From: DASYLJ01 sp964404165 | Lineage (GTDB): Bacteria; Desulfobacterota; Binatia; DP-6 | Reading direction: 5' to 3' | Length of the DNA: 64,000 nt | Assembly: GCA_964404165.1 (NCBI GenBank) | Contig: CAYOIZ010000019.1 | Coordinates: 1 to 64,000 of the forward strand | Shown: in pieces, positions 8,651 to 16,851 of the stretch | How the letters are laid out: each line of letters opens with the position of its first letter | How positions within the stretch are numbered: position 1 is the stretch's first letter | Translations under genes and position numbers: made by a program | Notes under the pieces: generated by a model | What the model saw: the letters and a program-made list of their open reading frames with translations, nothing else | The model's database searches: none | Told to the model about the DNA's origin: nothing

Positions 8651-9550
8651 GTGGACCGCCTCGAGACCATCGCCGCCTTCGTCGCCGTCGCGGAGACGGG
8701 CGCGTTCGTCGGGGCGGCGCGACGGCTCGGCCGATCGCCCGCCATGGTGACGCGGGCGGTGGCCAGCCTCGAGCGACGGCTCGGCGTCCGGCTGTTCCAC
8801 CGCACGACGCGTGCCGTGGCGCTCACCGACGCCGGGCACCAGCACCTCGAGCTCGGCCGTCGCCTGCTCGCGGACTTCGCCACCATGGAGACGCATGCGG
8901 CCGCGGAGCGCCTCGCCCCCACCGGGATGCTCATGGTGGCGGCGTCCGTCGTCTTCGGGCGATTGCACGTGCAGCCCCTGGTGTCGGAGTTCCTGCGGCG
9001 GCATCCCGCGGTGCGCGTGCGGCTCGAGCTGTCCGATCGCCTGGTGTCGCTGGTCGAGGACGGGTTCGACGTGGGCATCCGCATCGGCCCGCTGCGCGAC
9101 TCGACCCTGAAGGCGATTCGCGCCGGCCACGTCCGGCGGGCCGTCTACGCGAGTCCCGCCTATCTGGCGGCGCACGATCCGCCACGCGTGCCGGCCGACC
9201 TGTCCCACCACGCCTGCATCGCGTTCACCGGATCGACGCCCAATCCGTCGCGATGGGCGTTCGGGAGCGGACGGGCACGCACCGTGACGCTCGTGGAGCC
9301 CCGCCTGGTGACCAACCTGGCCGACCCGGCGATCGACGCGGCCGTGGGCGGTCTCGGTCCGACCTGCGTGCTGTCGTACATGGTCGACCACCTGGTGGCG
9401 GCGGGCGCGTTGCGTCCGGTCCTGGTCGATTTCGAGCCGCCCCCCATCCCGATCCACGTGGTGCATCCCGCCGGACGACACCTCCCCGCCAAGACGCGCG
9501 CCTTCGTCGACCAGGCCGTGGCCTCGCTGCGCGGGAAGTTCGTGGTCTGA
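8651..9550 (+). CDS. LysR family transcriptional regulator
   Basis: The 299-residue protein starts at a GTG at 8651. Residues 1-60 form the winged helix (MDRLETIAAFVAVAETGAFV, then SPAMVTRAVASLERRLGVRL and FHRTTRAVALTDAG). Residues from about 90 form the periplasmic-binding-protein-like effector domain, with FDVGIRIGPLRDSTLKA characteristic of the family. It resembles the large LysR subgroup acting on neighbouring oxidoreductase genes. The divergent flavin protein and the palindrome between them suggest it controls that gene and itself. The effector ligand cannot be inferred. Confidence 0.92.
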   Translation: MDRLETIAAFVAVAETGAFVGAARRLGRSPAMVTRAVASLERRLGVRLFHRTTRAVALTDAGHQHLELGRRLLADFATMETHAAAERLAPTGMLMVAASVVFGRLHVQPLVSEFLRRHPAVRVRLELSDRLVSLVEDGFDVGIRIGPLRDSTLKAIRAGHVRRAVYASPAYLAAHDPPRVPADLSHHACIAFTGSTPNPSRWAFGSGRARTVTLVEPRLVTNLADPAIDAAVGGLGPTCVLSYMVDHLVAAGALRPVLVDFEPPPIPIHVVHPAGRHLPAKTRAFVDQAVASLRGKFVV

Positions 9551-9632
9551 TCGATGACGGGCTATGCGATTTCGTGCGCTTCTGGCAGGCTGGCAGTTGT
9601 CGCCTTCCCGCGCCACGACCAAGGAGGACAGC

Positions 9633-9989
9633 ATGCAGATCCAGGTGAATGCCGATCACACCGTCCGAGGGAGTGAGCGGCTGACCGCCCACGTCGGCGC
9701 CGTCGTCGAGGGGGCGTTGAGCCACTTCAGCGCACAGATCACCCGGGTCGAGGTCCACCTCAGCGACGAGAACGGCGCCAAGAGCGGTCAGGACGACAAG
9801 CGCTGCATGATGGAAGCCCGCATCGAGGGCCGCCATCCGATCGCGGTCACGCACCATGCGGCCTCGCTCGACCAGGCCATCGAAGGCGCGGCGGACAAAT
9901 TGACCCGATCGATCGAGCACACGCTCGGTCGGCTTCGCGACGAGCACAGTGCCGGCGAACACCCGTTGTCCACCATTCCGGAATCCTGA
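9633..9989 (+). CDS. HPF/RaiA-like ribosome-associated protein
   Basis: The 119-residue protein starts at the ATG at 9633 behind AAGGAGGA. It has the pattern of short hibernation-promoting factors: MQIQVNADHTVRGSERLTAH, then ITRVEVHLSDENG, then KRCMMEARIEGRHPIAVTHH and a C-terminal helix DQAIEGAADKLTRSIEHTLG. Short HPF binds the decoding region of 30S subunits and helps pair or protect idle ribosomes. This version has an acidic Asn/Gly insert (SDENGAKSGQDD) between strands and a Ser/His tail. No rpoN or PTS genes are nearby, so it is probably an accessory copy. Confidence 0.72.
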   Translation: MQIQVNADHTVRGSERLTAHVGAVVEGALSHFSAQITRVEVHLSDENGAKSGQDDKRCMMEARIEGRHPIAVTHHAASLDQAIEGAADKLTRSIEHTLGRLRDEHSAGEHPLSTIPES

Positions 9990-10067
9990 CGACCGGAAAT
10001 CGCCGGACGCGACGGTCGCGCCGGAGTGATTGCGCGAGCCCCGCGAACCTTGTACCCGCGGGACATC

Positions 10068-10574
10068 GTGGCTGATCCAAACACGCAGACCGTCGCGTCC
10101 GGCAAGGTCGTCTCGGTGCACTACACCCTCACCAACGATGCGGGGGAAGTGCTCGACACGTCGTCCGGGCATCCGCCCATGGACTACCTGCACGGCGCCG
10201 GGAACATCGTCCCGGGGCTCGAGCAGGCACTCAGCGGCCGCAAGCCGGGCGACAGGTTCGACGTGGTCGTCGCCGCCGCCGACGGCTACGGCGAGCGCAT
10301 GGGTCCGGGCCCGCAGCCGGTGCCGCGCAGCGCCTTCCCGAAGGGGGCGGAGATCGAGGTCGGCACGCAGTTCATGGCCGAGGAGCCGGGCGGCGAGCCG
10401 GTGCCGCTCTGGGTGACGAAGGTCGAGCCCAACACCATCCACGTCGACCAGAACCATCCGCTCGCGGGCGTCGACCTGCGCTTCAACGTCGAGATCGTCG
10501 CCATCCGGGACGCCACCGCGGAAGAACAGCAGCACGGGCATCCGCACGGCCCGGGCGATCATCACCACCACTGA
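10068..10574 (+). CDS. slyD: FKBP-type peptidyl-prolyl isomerase, SlyD-like with His-rich tail
   Basis: The 168-residue protein starts best at the GTG at 10068 (ADPNTQTVASGKVVSVHYT follows); an ATG at 10026 would add 14 atypical residues. Family motifs are VHYTLTNDAGEVLDTS, PMDYLHGAGNIVPGLEQAL and GRKPGDRFDVVVAAADGYGE. The flap insert and the strand LRFNVEIVAI complete the SlyD fold, which catalyses prolyl isomerisation and chaperones folding. The tail HGHPHGPGDHHHH is metal-binding, as in E. coli SlyD that delivers nickel to hydrogenases, though no hydrogenase is present here. It lies seven bases before the GST gene and is probably cotranscribed. Confidence 0.88.
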   Translation: MADPNTQTVASGKVVSVHYTLTNDAGEVLDTSSGHPPMDYLHGAGNIVPGLEQALSGRKPGDRFDVVVAAADGYGERMGPGPQPVPRSAFPKGAEIEVGTQFMAEEPGGEPVPLWVTKVEPNTIHVDQNHPLAGVDLRFNVEIVAIRDATAEEQQHGHPHGPGDHHHH

Positions 10575-10581
10575 GGCCGAC

Positions 10582-11190
10582 ATGATCCTCTGGGACAGCA
10601 CGTCCGCACCCAACCCGCGTCGCGTCCGCATCTTCCTGGCCGAGAAGGGCATCGAGGTGCCGATCCAGCAGGTCGACATCGCGGCCAAGGAGAACCGGGC
10701 GCCGGCGTTCAAGGCGAAGAACGCGCTCGGCGGCGTGCCGGTGCTCGAGCTCGACGACGGCACGTGCATCGCCGAGAGCGTCGCGATCTGCCGCTACTTC
10801 GAGGCGCTGTACCCGTCGCCGCCGCTGTTCGGCACAGGCGCGGTCGAGCAGGCGCAGGTGGAGATGTGGCAGCGACGCATGGAGCTGTCGCTGTTCGTGC
10901 CGGTGTCGCAGGCCTTCCAGAACACCCACGCGTTCTTCGCGGGCCGCATCACGCAGGTGCCGGCGTACGGCGAGGTGTGCAAGGAGGTCGCCGCGCAGCG
11001 CCTGGCGTGGCTCGACGGCGAGCTGGCGGGCCGGGAGTTCATCGCCGGCGAGCGCTACACCATCGCCGACATCACCGCGCTCTGCGCCGTCGATTTCGGC
11101 CGCGTCACCGGCATCCGCATCCAGCCCGACCAGGCGAATCTGGCCCGCTGGCACGCGGCGGTATCTTCCCGCCCCAGCGCAAAGGCGTAG
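10582..11190 (+). CDS. Glutathione S-transferase
   Basis: The protein has 202 residues. The thioredoxin-like N-terminal domain shows SAPNPRRVRIFLAEKGIEV and the glutathione-binding GGVPVLELDDGTCIAESVAI segment with its Glu-Ser pair. The all-helical C-terminal domain carries the capping motif YTIADITALCAVDFG. A Ser or Asn near position 10 replaces the Tyr of alpha-class enzymes, as in many bacterial theta/omega-like GSTs. The role is probably detoxification of electrophiles or peroxides; the substrate is not evident. It follows the FKBP gene by seven bases. Confidence 0.9.
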   Translation: MILWDSTSAPNPRRVRIFLAEKGIEVPIQQVDIAAKENRAPAFKAKNALGGVPVLELDDGTCIAESVAICRYFEALYPSPPLFGTGAVEQAQVEMWQRRMELSLFVPVSQAFQNTHAFFAGRITQVPAYGEVCKEVAAQRLAWLDGELAGREFIAGERYTIADITALCAVDFGRVTGIRIQPDQANLARWHAAVSSRPSAKA

Positions 11191-11274
11191 GAAATTCGTG
11201 CCGGGTCGATGGACCCGGCATCGGCGGGACGGGGCCTTCGGGCTGGCCTCGCGCTTGCTCCGATTCCGCCGGCC

Positions 11275-11634
11275 GTGACGTACGAGACGCTGCAGATCCG
11301 CCAGGTCGGGAGCGAGCGCATCAAGCTGGTGCGACGGGGCGCGCGCTTCCGCGTCGTCAGCGCGCCGTGGCTCACCCCCGCCAAGGTCCGCCCCGTCGCC
11401 GTGGTGCGTGCGTGGACGTTCCACTCGGCCGAGGTGGCGCGACGCGCGTTCCGCTTCGTCGTCGCGACGGAGCGCGTGTGGGACGCGCGCTTCCGCGGCA
11501 TCGGCTGCTTCGAGCTGCGGGCGGAGGCCCTGGAGACGTCGAAGGCGTTCCGGCGCGCGGCCCTCGAGCATCGCGACCCGGCGCCGGTGGCGCGGACGCT
11601 CGACGCCCTCGACGCGCTCGCCGGCCTCCGCTAG
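11275..11634 (+). CDS. Conserved-looking protein of unknown function
   Basis: The frame runs to a TAG at 11634, ten bases before thrH. I prefer the GTG at 11275 (TYETLQIRQVGSERIKLVRR follows), giving 119 residues; an ATG at 11209 adds 22 residues of poor composition. The third codon position is almost always G or C, as in its neighbours, which supports coding. The product is basic and mixed alpha/beta, with no signal peptide, membrane segment or motif I can name. Its position suggests cotranscription with thrH. Confidence 0.55.
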   Translation: MTYETLQIRQVGSERIKLVRRGARFRVVSAPWLTPAKVRPVAVVRAWTFHSAEVARRAFRFVVATERVWDARFRGIGCFELRAEALETSKAFRRAALEHRDPAPVARTLDALDALAGLR

Positions 11635-11644
11635 ACCTGCGCCG

Positions 11645-12259
11645 ATGATCGCGTGTCTCGACCTGGAAGGCGTTCTCGTCCCCGAGATCTGGATCAACGT
11701 CGCGGAGCGGACCGGCATCGCGGCGCTGCGTCGCACGACGCGCGACGAGCCCGACTACGACGTCCTCATGAAGGGCCGCATCGCCATCCTCGACGAGCAC
11801 GGCCTCGGGCTCGAGGACATCCACGCCGTCATCGACGGCATGGAGCCGCTCGACGGCGCGCCCGAGTTCCTCGAGTGGCTGCGCAGCCGTTGCCAGGTCG
11901 TGATCCTGTCCGACACGTTCGCGCAGTTCGCGCAGCCGCTCATGCGGAAGCTCGGCTGGCCGACGCTCTTCTGCCACGCGCTCGACATCGACGCCGCCGG
12001 CCGTGTGCGCGGCTACACGCTGCGCCAGGTCGACAGCAAGCGGAAGGCGGTGGAGGCGTTCCGCTCGCTCAACTTCCGCACCGTCGCTGCGGGCGACTCG
12101 TACAACGACACCACCATGCTCGGCGCCGCGCACGCCGGCATCCTCTTCCGCCCGCCCGCGAACGTCATCGCCGACTTCCCGCAGTTCCCCGTCACGACCT
12201 CGTACGCCGAGCTGGCGGACGCGTTCGTGCGGCACAGCGACGGCGATATCACGCGCTGA
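11645..12259 (+). CDS. thrH: ThrH: phosphoserine phosphatase / homoserine phosphotransferase
   Basis: The protein has 204 residues, about the length of Pseudomonas ThrH, and closely follows its pattern. The HAD motif I is CLDLEGVLVPEIWI, with Asp as nucleophile and Glu at the usual second position. Motif II is VVILSDTF, the conserved Lys lies near DSKRKAVEAF, and motif III is AGDSYNDTTMLGAA. ThrH hydrolyses phosphoserine and can transfer its phosphate to homoserine, so it serves serine or threonine synthesis. The last codon and stop overlap the putative CTG start of the decarboxylase gene, which implies translational coupling. Confidence 0.93.
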   Translation: MIACLDLEGVLVPEIWINVAERTGIAALRRTTRDEPDYDVLMKGRIAILDEHGLGLEDIHAVIDGMEPLDGAPEFLEWLRSRCQVVILSDTFAQFAQPLMRKLGWPTLFCHALDIDAAGRVRGYTLRQVDSKRKAVEAFRSLNFRTVAAGDSYNDTTMLGAAHAGILFRPPANVIADFPQFPVTTSYAELADAFVRHSDGDITR

Positions 12260-13710
12260 GCACGATCCCCCACCTCGACCCCGACGCCTTCCGCGCGCTC
12301 GGCCATCGCGTCGTCGACTGGATCGCCGACTACATGCGCCGGGTCGAGACGCTGCCGGTGGCGCCGCGCGTGGCACCGGGCGACGTCGCGGCGCAGCTGC
12401 CGCCGGCGGCCCCCGAGCGCGGGCTGGACCAGGCCGGGTGGGACGCGGTGTTCGCCGATCTCGAGCGCATCGTGCTGCCCGGTCTGCTGCACTGGCAGTC
12501 GCCGCACTTCTACGGCTTCTTCCCGTGCGACGCGTCGGGTCCCGCGATCCTTGGCGAGATGCTGGCGGCCGGCCTCGGCGTCAACGCCATGATGTGGTCG
12601 ACGAGTCCCGCCGCCACCGAGCTCGAGACGCGCGTCCTCGACTGGATGGCGGATCTCCTGGCGCTGCCCGAGGCGTTCACGTCGCGTGCCCCGAACGGCG
12701 GCGGCGCCATCCAGGGAACGGCCAGCGAGAGCACGCTGGTGGCGATGGTGGCGGCGCGGCATCGCGTCGGCGCGGGCACGCTGGTGGCCTACACGTCGCG
12801 GCAGGCGCATTCGTCGGTGACGAAGGCCGCCATCGTGACGGGCATCGCGCGCGGCGTCGACGATCGCGAGCGGCTGCGCCTCGTCGACACCGATGCGACG
12901 CACGCGATGCGGCCCGACGCGCTGGCGGCCGCCATCCGCGCGGACCGGGCCGCGGGGCGGCGCCCGTTCTTCGTCTGCGCCACCGTCGGCACGACGTCGT
13001 CGACGGCCGTCGATCCGTTGCCCGCGATCGCCGACGTCATGCGCGAGACCGGCATGACGGCCGACGGCGGCTGGCTGCACGTCGACGCCGCGCACTCGGG
13101 GGCGGCATGCATCTGCCCCGAGTTCCGTTGGATGCTCGACGGCGTCGCCGCCGCCGACTCGCTCTGCTTCAACCCGCACAAGTGGCTGCTGACGAACTTC
13201 GATTGCGACTGCTTCTGGACGCGCGATCGTCGCGCGTTGACCGCGGCGCTCAGCATCACGCCCGAGTATCTGCGCAACCCCGCCAGCGACGCGGGCGCCG
13301 TGATCGACTACCGTGACTGGCAGGTGCCGCTCGGCCGGCGCTTCCGCGCGCTGAAGCTCTGGCTCGTGCTGCGTCACTACGGCGCCGAGGGGTTGCGGGC
13401 CCATGTCCGCGAGCACGTCCGGCTGGCGGCGTTGTTCGAGGGCTGGGTGCGGGCGGACGCGCGCTTCGAGGTGGTGGCGCCGCGCACGGTGAACCTGGTG
13501 TGCTTCCGGCTCCGCGGCGACGACGCGCGCACGCTGGCGCTGCGTGACCGGCTCAATGCGAGCGGCCGGCTGTTCCTGACGCACACCATGCTGCCCGTCG
13601 ACGGTGTCGATCGCGCGGTGCTGCGTCTCGCCGTCGGCTCGACGCCGACCGCCGAGCGGCACGTACGCGCGGCCTGGGACGTGATCCAGGCCGAAGCGTC
13701 GAGCGTCTAG
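12256..13710 (+). CDS. PLP-dependent group II (aromatic-type) amino acid decarboxylase
   Basis: The frame contains a complete decarboxylase. N-terminal LDPDAFRALGHRVVDWIADY is the family start; the cofactor site includes HVDAAHSGAACICPEFRW and NPHKWLLTNFDCDCFW, whose Lys would carry PLP. TASESTLVAMVAARH and the pocket motif FVCATVGTTSSTAVDP are also typical. No ATG, GTG or TTG lies at the right place. The first sensible start is a CTG at 12256 overlapping the thrH stop; the first ATG, at 12334, would remove the conserved N-terminal helix. Product about 484 residues. The substrate is probably an aromatic amino acid, but the family also includes glutamate and other decarboxylases. Confidence 0.88.
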   Translation: MSTIPHLDPDAFRALGHRVVDWIADYMRRVETLPVAPRVAPGDVAAQLPPAAPERGLDQAGWDAVFADLERIVLPGLLHWQSPHFYGFFPCDASGPAILGEMLAAGLGVNAMMWSTSPAATELETRVLDWMADLLALPEAFTSRAPNGGGAIQGTASESTLVAMVAARHRVGAGTLVAYTSRQAHSSVTKAAIVTGIARGVDDRERLRLVDTDATHAMRPDALAAAIRADRAAGRRPFFVCATVGTTSSTAVDPLPAIADVMRETGMTADGGWLHVDAAHSGAACICPEFRWMLDGVAAADSLCFNPHKWLLTNFDCDCFWTRDRRALTAALSITPEYLRNPASDAGAVIDYRDWQVPLGRRFRALKLWLVLRHYGAEGLRAHVREHVRLAALFEGWVRADARFEVVAPRTVNLVCFRLRGDDARTLALRDRLNASGRLFLTHTMLPVDGVDRAVLRLAVGSTPTAERHVRAAWDVIQAEASSV

Positions 13711-13712
13711 GA

Positions 13713-13992
13713 GCGCGACCCAAGACCATGTCTTGGGTCGGAGGCACCCGAGCGTGTGGCGACACGTCGCGTGCGACCACTCTGGTGCGGCCGGCGAAGC
13801 CGGCGCACCATACTGCTCCGATCGCCGACGCCGACTCGCCGAGTGCTTGCCGCGCAGCGGTTCTGCGGTCCGGACCCCATGCGTGCTTCCCATGGAGCGC
13901 CGGCTTCGCCGGCCGCGACACCCAGGTCGCGCGGGACGAATCGCGCCATGCTCGGGGTCTTCTTCGACCCAAGACATGGTCTTGGGTCGCGC
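13713..13992. repeat. 280-bp inverted-repeat element between convergent genes
   Basis: Two diverged copies of a roughly 100-base unit face each other. Outer arms at 13717-13739 and 13966-13988 are reverse complements over 23 bases, each itself a hairpin (GACCCAAGAC, spacer CAT, GTCTTGGGTC). Inner hairpins at 13790-13804 (GCCGGCGAAGCCGGC) and 13899-13913 (GCCGGCTTCGCCGGC) are also reverse complements. The identity extends to AGCGCGACCC at each outer edge, one or two bases after TAG on both sides. The element carries no gene. It could be a MITE-like or REP-type mobile repeat, or a bidirectional terminator. Confidence 0.8.
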
Positions 13993-13994
13993 TG

Positions 13995-15221
13995 CTAGCC
14001 CGTCGCGACGGCCCGGTCGGCGCTCCTGCTTCGGGCCGTGACCGAGCCGGAGCCCCAGCGCGCCGCCACGAGGCCCGCGGCCGCCGCGACCGCGGCGACG
14101 AACGCCCACGTGTGCAGCGCGCCGGCGCCGATCAGGAGCCCGCCGAGCGGCGGCGCCGTGATCTGCGCGATGGAGCCGAGCGATTGGCTGACGCCGAGGA
14201 CGGCGCCCTGGTCGTGCCGGTCGACGTGCTGCGTGATGAGGCTCGTCAGCGTGGGGCGGAGCACGCCCTGGCCGAACGCCGCCAGGGTGGCGACCGCCAC
14301 CAGCGGCCCGACCTGATCGATGAGGCCGAGCAGCAGATAGCCGGCGGCCATCGCGCCGAAGCCGGTGGCGACGAGCCGCGGCTCGCCGAAGCGCTGCACC
14401 AGGCGTCCGATCAGCCCGCCCTGCAGGATGATGCCGAAGAAGCCGGCGTAGGCGAACAGGTAGCCGATCTCGCGCGGGGTGAACGGATGGCCTTCCCAGC
14501 GAAAGGTGCGCTCGGCGAAGAGTGCAAAGCCCGACGTGAAGGTGGCGAAGGCGAACGAGAAGCAGAAGAACTGCATCAGCAGTCCGGAGAGGACGGGACG
14601 GCGCAGGTAGGGGGCGTAGGCTTCCCAGTCGAGCAGGCCCGGGCGACGGCCGGCCGGGAGATCGGCGTCGTCGGTGGGGGCCTTCGGGATCGGCTGGTTC
14701 TTCAGCAGGAACGTCGTGCAGAGGATGCTCGTCATCGACAGGCCGGCGGCGGCCCAGATCGGTGCCTCGAGGCCGTACCGGGAGAGATGGCCGGTGACGG
14801 CCGGGCCGAGGAAGAAGCCCAGGCCGAAGGCGATCCCGATCAGGCCGAAGGCACGCGCGCGACGTTCGGGCGGCGTGTTGTCGGCGATGTACGCCTGCGC
14901 GACGGTGAGGTTGCCGGCGGTGGCGCCGTCGATGATGCGGGCGACGTAGAGCAGCCACAGCGTGTGCGCCTCGGCCATGACGATCAGGCCGATGAAGGTG
15001 CCGATCTGGCTCATGACGAGCACCGGCTTGCGCCCGATGCGGTCGGAGAGCCGGCCGAGCAGCGGGCTCGAGACGAGCTGGCAGGTGGCGAACACCGACA
15101 CGAGCAGGGTGGCGTCGAGCGGCGTCGCACCGAAGCGCTCGGCGTAGATCGCGAGCAGTGGCAGGACCAGCGTCAGCGCGAAGACGTCGGCCAGGACGAC
15201 GAGGAAGATGGGAAGGAGCAT
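13995..15221 (-). CDS. MFS transporter, TetA/multidrug-like
   Basis: The protein has 408 residues and twelve hydrophobic segments. It starts MLLPIFLVVLADVFALTLVL, has the MFS signature GRLSDRIGRKPVLVMSQIG between segments 2 and 3, and PERRARAFGLIGIAFGLGF leading into segment 5. The second half repeats the pattern, with a Gly/Ala-rich helix near SQSLGSIAQITAPPLGG. This matches drug:proton antiporters of the tetracycline-exporter group, but the substrate is not predictable. The stop codon abuts the inverted repeat at 13713-13992. Confidence 0.92.
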   Translation of the reverse strand: MLLPIFLVVLADVFALTLVLPLLAIYAERFGATPLDATLLVSVFATCQLVSSPLLGRLSDRIGRKPVLVMSQIGTFIGLIVMAEAHTLWLLYVARIIDGATAGNLTVAQAYIADNTPPERRARAFGLIGIAFGLGFFLGPAVTGHLSRYGLEAPIWAAAGLSMTSILCTTFLLKNQPIPKAPTDDADLPAGRRPGLLDWEAYAPYLRRPVLSGLLMQFFCFSFAFATFTSGFALFAERTFRWEGHPFTPREIGYLFAYAGFFGIILQGGLIGRLVQRFGEPRLVATGFGAMAAGYLLLGLIDQVGPLVAVATLAAFGQGVLRPTLTSLITQHVDRHDQGAVLGVSQSLGSIAQITAPPLGGLLIGAGALHTWAFVAAVAAAAGLVAARWGSGSVTARSRSADRAVATG

Positions 15222-15233
15222 GGACGTCCCGGG

Positions 15234-15494
15234 TCAGGGCAGGCGTGCGTCGCAGCGGCCGTCGGTGCAGACGCAGGCGCCGCCACAGTCGAGGGTACCG
15301 GGACGGCAATCCATCGTGCATGCGATGCCGTCGCATTTGGGGGCCTCGGCCCTGGGAACGCACGCGGTGGGGTGGCAGCAGGTGGCTTTGACGCAGTCGG
15401 CGTCGGTGCGGCACCCCGCCTCGGTGGTCTTGGCGGCGCAGCCCGCTGCGAGGGCCAGGCACAGGCTCATGGCCAGCAGGAGGCGCGACGGCAT
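15234..15494 (-). CDS. Small Cys-rich lipoprotein
   Basis: An ATG at 15494 gives 86 residues, starting MPSRLLLAMSLCLALAAGC. The lipobox LAAGC predicts lipidation at Cys19. The mature part is Cys-rich, with CRTDADCVKATCC, CDGIACTMDC and CGGACVCTDGRC suggesting several disulphides. I do not recognise a named family; such short knots occur in secreted proteins of this lineage. It lies between the MFS gene (12 bases away) and ddpX. Confidence 0.65.
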   Translation of the reverse strand: MPSRLLLAMSLCLALAAGCAAKTTEAGCRTDADCVKATCCHPTACVPRAEAPKCDGIACTMDCRPGTLDCGGACVCTDGRCDARLP

Positions 15495-15505
15495 GCTGCT
15501 GTCTA

Positions 15506-16117
15506 CTATCGAAGCGGGATGTCCGCCAGATCGTAGCTCTGCCAGCCGGGGCCATCGAAGTGCCACCACTCCGTCGGGAACGGCTCGAATCCCTCGGCCA
15601 CCATGGCGCGCTCCAGGAGGTCGGCGTTGTGGCGGGCAACCGGTGACCAGTCGACGGCGTCACGATGGGCGCGGGTACTGAAATCGTCGTAGTCGGTGGG
15701 CATGACGAGGGGAACGCCGCCGGCGTCGACCAGCGTCACGTCGACGGCGGCGCCACGGTTGTGCTTCGAGCCCTCGACGGGCCGCCCGTCGCGCACCACG
15801 GGCTCGGCGACGTAGCGCGCGTCGGGCACCAGCGCCCAGAACCGCTGCTGGACGGAGAAGGGGCGGTAGCAGTCCCAGACGAGCAGGCCGAGGCCGTCGG
15901 TACGGAGGCGCTGCTGCACGCGGACGAGCCGCTCGGCGACGTCACGACGGAGCAGGCAGCGGGCTGCGGGGTAGACGGCCGTGCCGGTGAAGTTCGCGGT
16001 CGTGGCGTAGCGGACGTCGAGGACGATCGAGGGATCGAGGCTGTGGACGTCGACGAAGGTGCTGCTGTTCACGCACGCCGTCACCACGAGTGCCATGACG
16101 GCAGGGATCGACCGCAT
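15506..16117 (-). CDS. ddpX: D-Ala-D-Ala dipeptidase, VanX/DdpX family
   Basis: I take the ATG at 16117, giving about 203 residues from MRSIPAVMALVVTAC, a lipoprotein signal; an ATG at 16156 adds 13 residues. The family zinc site is present as SKHNRGAAVDVTLVD (Ser-x-His and Asp) and EWWHFD near the end, and the substrate-binding DCYRPFSVQQRFW is typical. The enzyme is a zinc metallopeptidase that cleaves D-Ala-D-Ala. In resistance clusters VanX acts in the cytoplasm, but the lipoprotein signal here suggests envelope peptidoglycan recycling. No vanA, vanH or vanR neighbours are present. Confidence 0.88.
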   Translation of the reverse strand: MRSIPAVMALVVTACVNSSTFVDVHSLDPSIVLDVRYATTANFTGTAVYPAARCLLRRDVAERLVRVQQRLRTDGLGLLVWDCYRPFSVQQRFWALVPDARYVAEPVVRDGRPVEGSKHNRGAAVDVTLVDAGGVPLVMPTDYDDFSTRAHRDAVDWSPVARHNADLLERAMVAEGFEPFPTEWWHFDGPGWQSYDLADIPLR

Positions 16118-16356
16118 CAGCGGTGGTGGTAGCAGACGGCGGCGGACCGCCGCCATCGAGGCGTCGGCCTGGATCCCGTGAAGCGCGCGGTCATCGGTAT
16201 GTACGTGACTTCACGGCTCGCCCCGCGCGGAGCGAAAAACACATCGCTGGATAGCTGATACCATGCTTTCAAACCCGGCATGGTTCCTGCTGCGTGGCGT
16301 GTGGAACCGGACCGCGGCGCCAGCGCCGTGTGTCCCAATGAGCAGGAGGACATTCG

Positions 16357-16758
16357 ATGAAGAAACTGTTGCTGATCGTCACCGTTGCCATCACGGCGGC
16401 GTCTGCGCAGGTTGCGCGCGGGCAGGCCATCGGGGAGTTGCTGGTGAAGGGCGGTGTCGTCGTCCAGGTCAACGAAGACGCCATCGCCGAATCGGTGGGG
16501 ATGACGATCCCCCCGGGCCCCGCGGGCTATACGAAGTTCACGGTCACCCAGGCCTGCGTCGACACCGACGAGTGCAAGATACACTCCGGAAGCACGCTGT
16601 CGCTCGTCCAGAGCGTCAACGGAGGTACGGGGCTCCAGCGCGATCACTGCGTGACCTACACGCCCGGCTTCCCGACGCCCCTGACGAGCTTCACGTGCAC
16701 GAGTTCCACTACCGCACCGTGCCATTGCCGCATCATCGGCGTGTGGACCCGGAAGTAG
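16357..16758 (+). CDS. Small secreted protein of unknown function
   Basis: The 133-residue product starts MKKLLLIVTVAITAASAQVA behind AGGAGG, a textbook signal peptide with cleavage near ARGQA. The mature part has Val/Ile-rich strands (GGVVVQVNEDAIAESVGM) and six or so Cys in its second half (CVDTDECKIHS, CVTYTPGF, CTSSTTAPCHCR). It therefore looks like an exported, disulphide-stabilised domain. It precedes another secreted protein, and base composition is slightly less GC-rich than in the surroundings. Confidence 0.65.
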   Translation: MKKLLLIVTVAITAASAQVARGQAIGELLVKGGVVVQVNEDAIAESVGMTIPPGPAGYTKFTVTQACVDTDECKIHSGSTLSLVQSVNGGTGLQRDHCVTYTPGFPTPLTSFTCTSSTTAPCHCRIIGVWTRK

Positions 16759-16851
16759 CCCCTTCGCTGTAGGGCGAGCGCGTTGGGGTGGCGTAGCGTC
16801 GCTCCAACGCTCGCGTCCACTTCGTACGCCAACGTTCGGAGAGGAGTGGCC

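Noticed and set aside
13728..13990. Open frames reading through the inverted-repeat element
   Set aside because: They are translations of the hairpins (MSWVGG... and similar) and mirror each other, so they reflect the repeat rather than a protein.
12013..15663. Minus-strand frame of about 1216 codons
   Set aside because: It covers the decarboxylase, element and MFS genes in the wrong frame and contains only low-complexity Arg/Ala-rich sequence.
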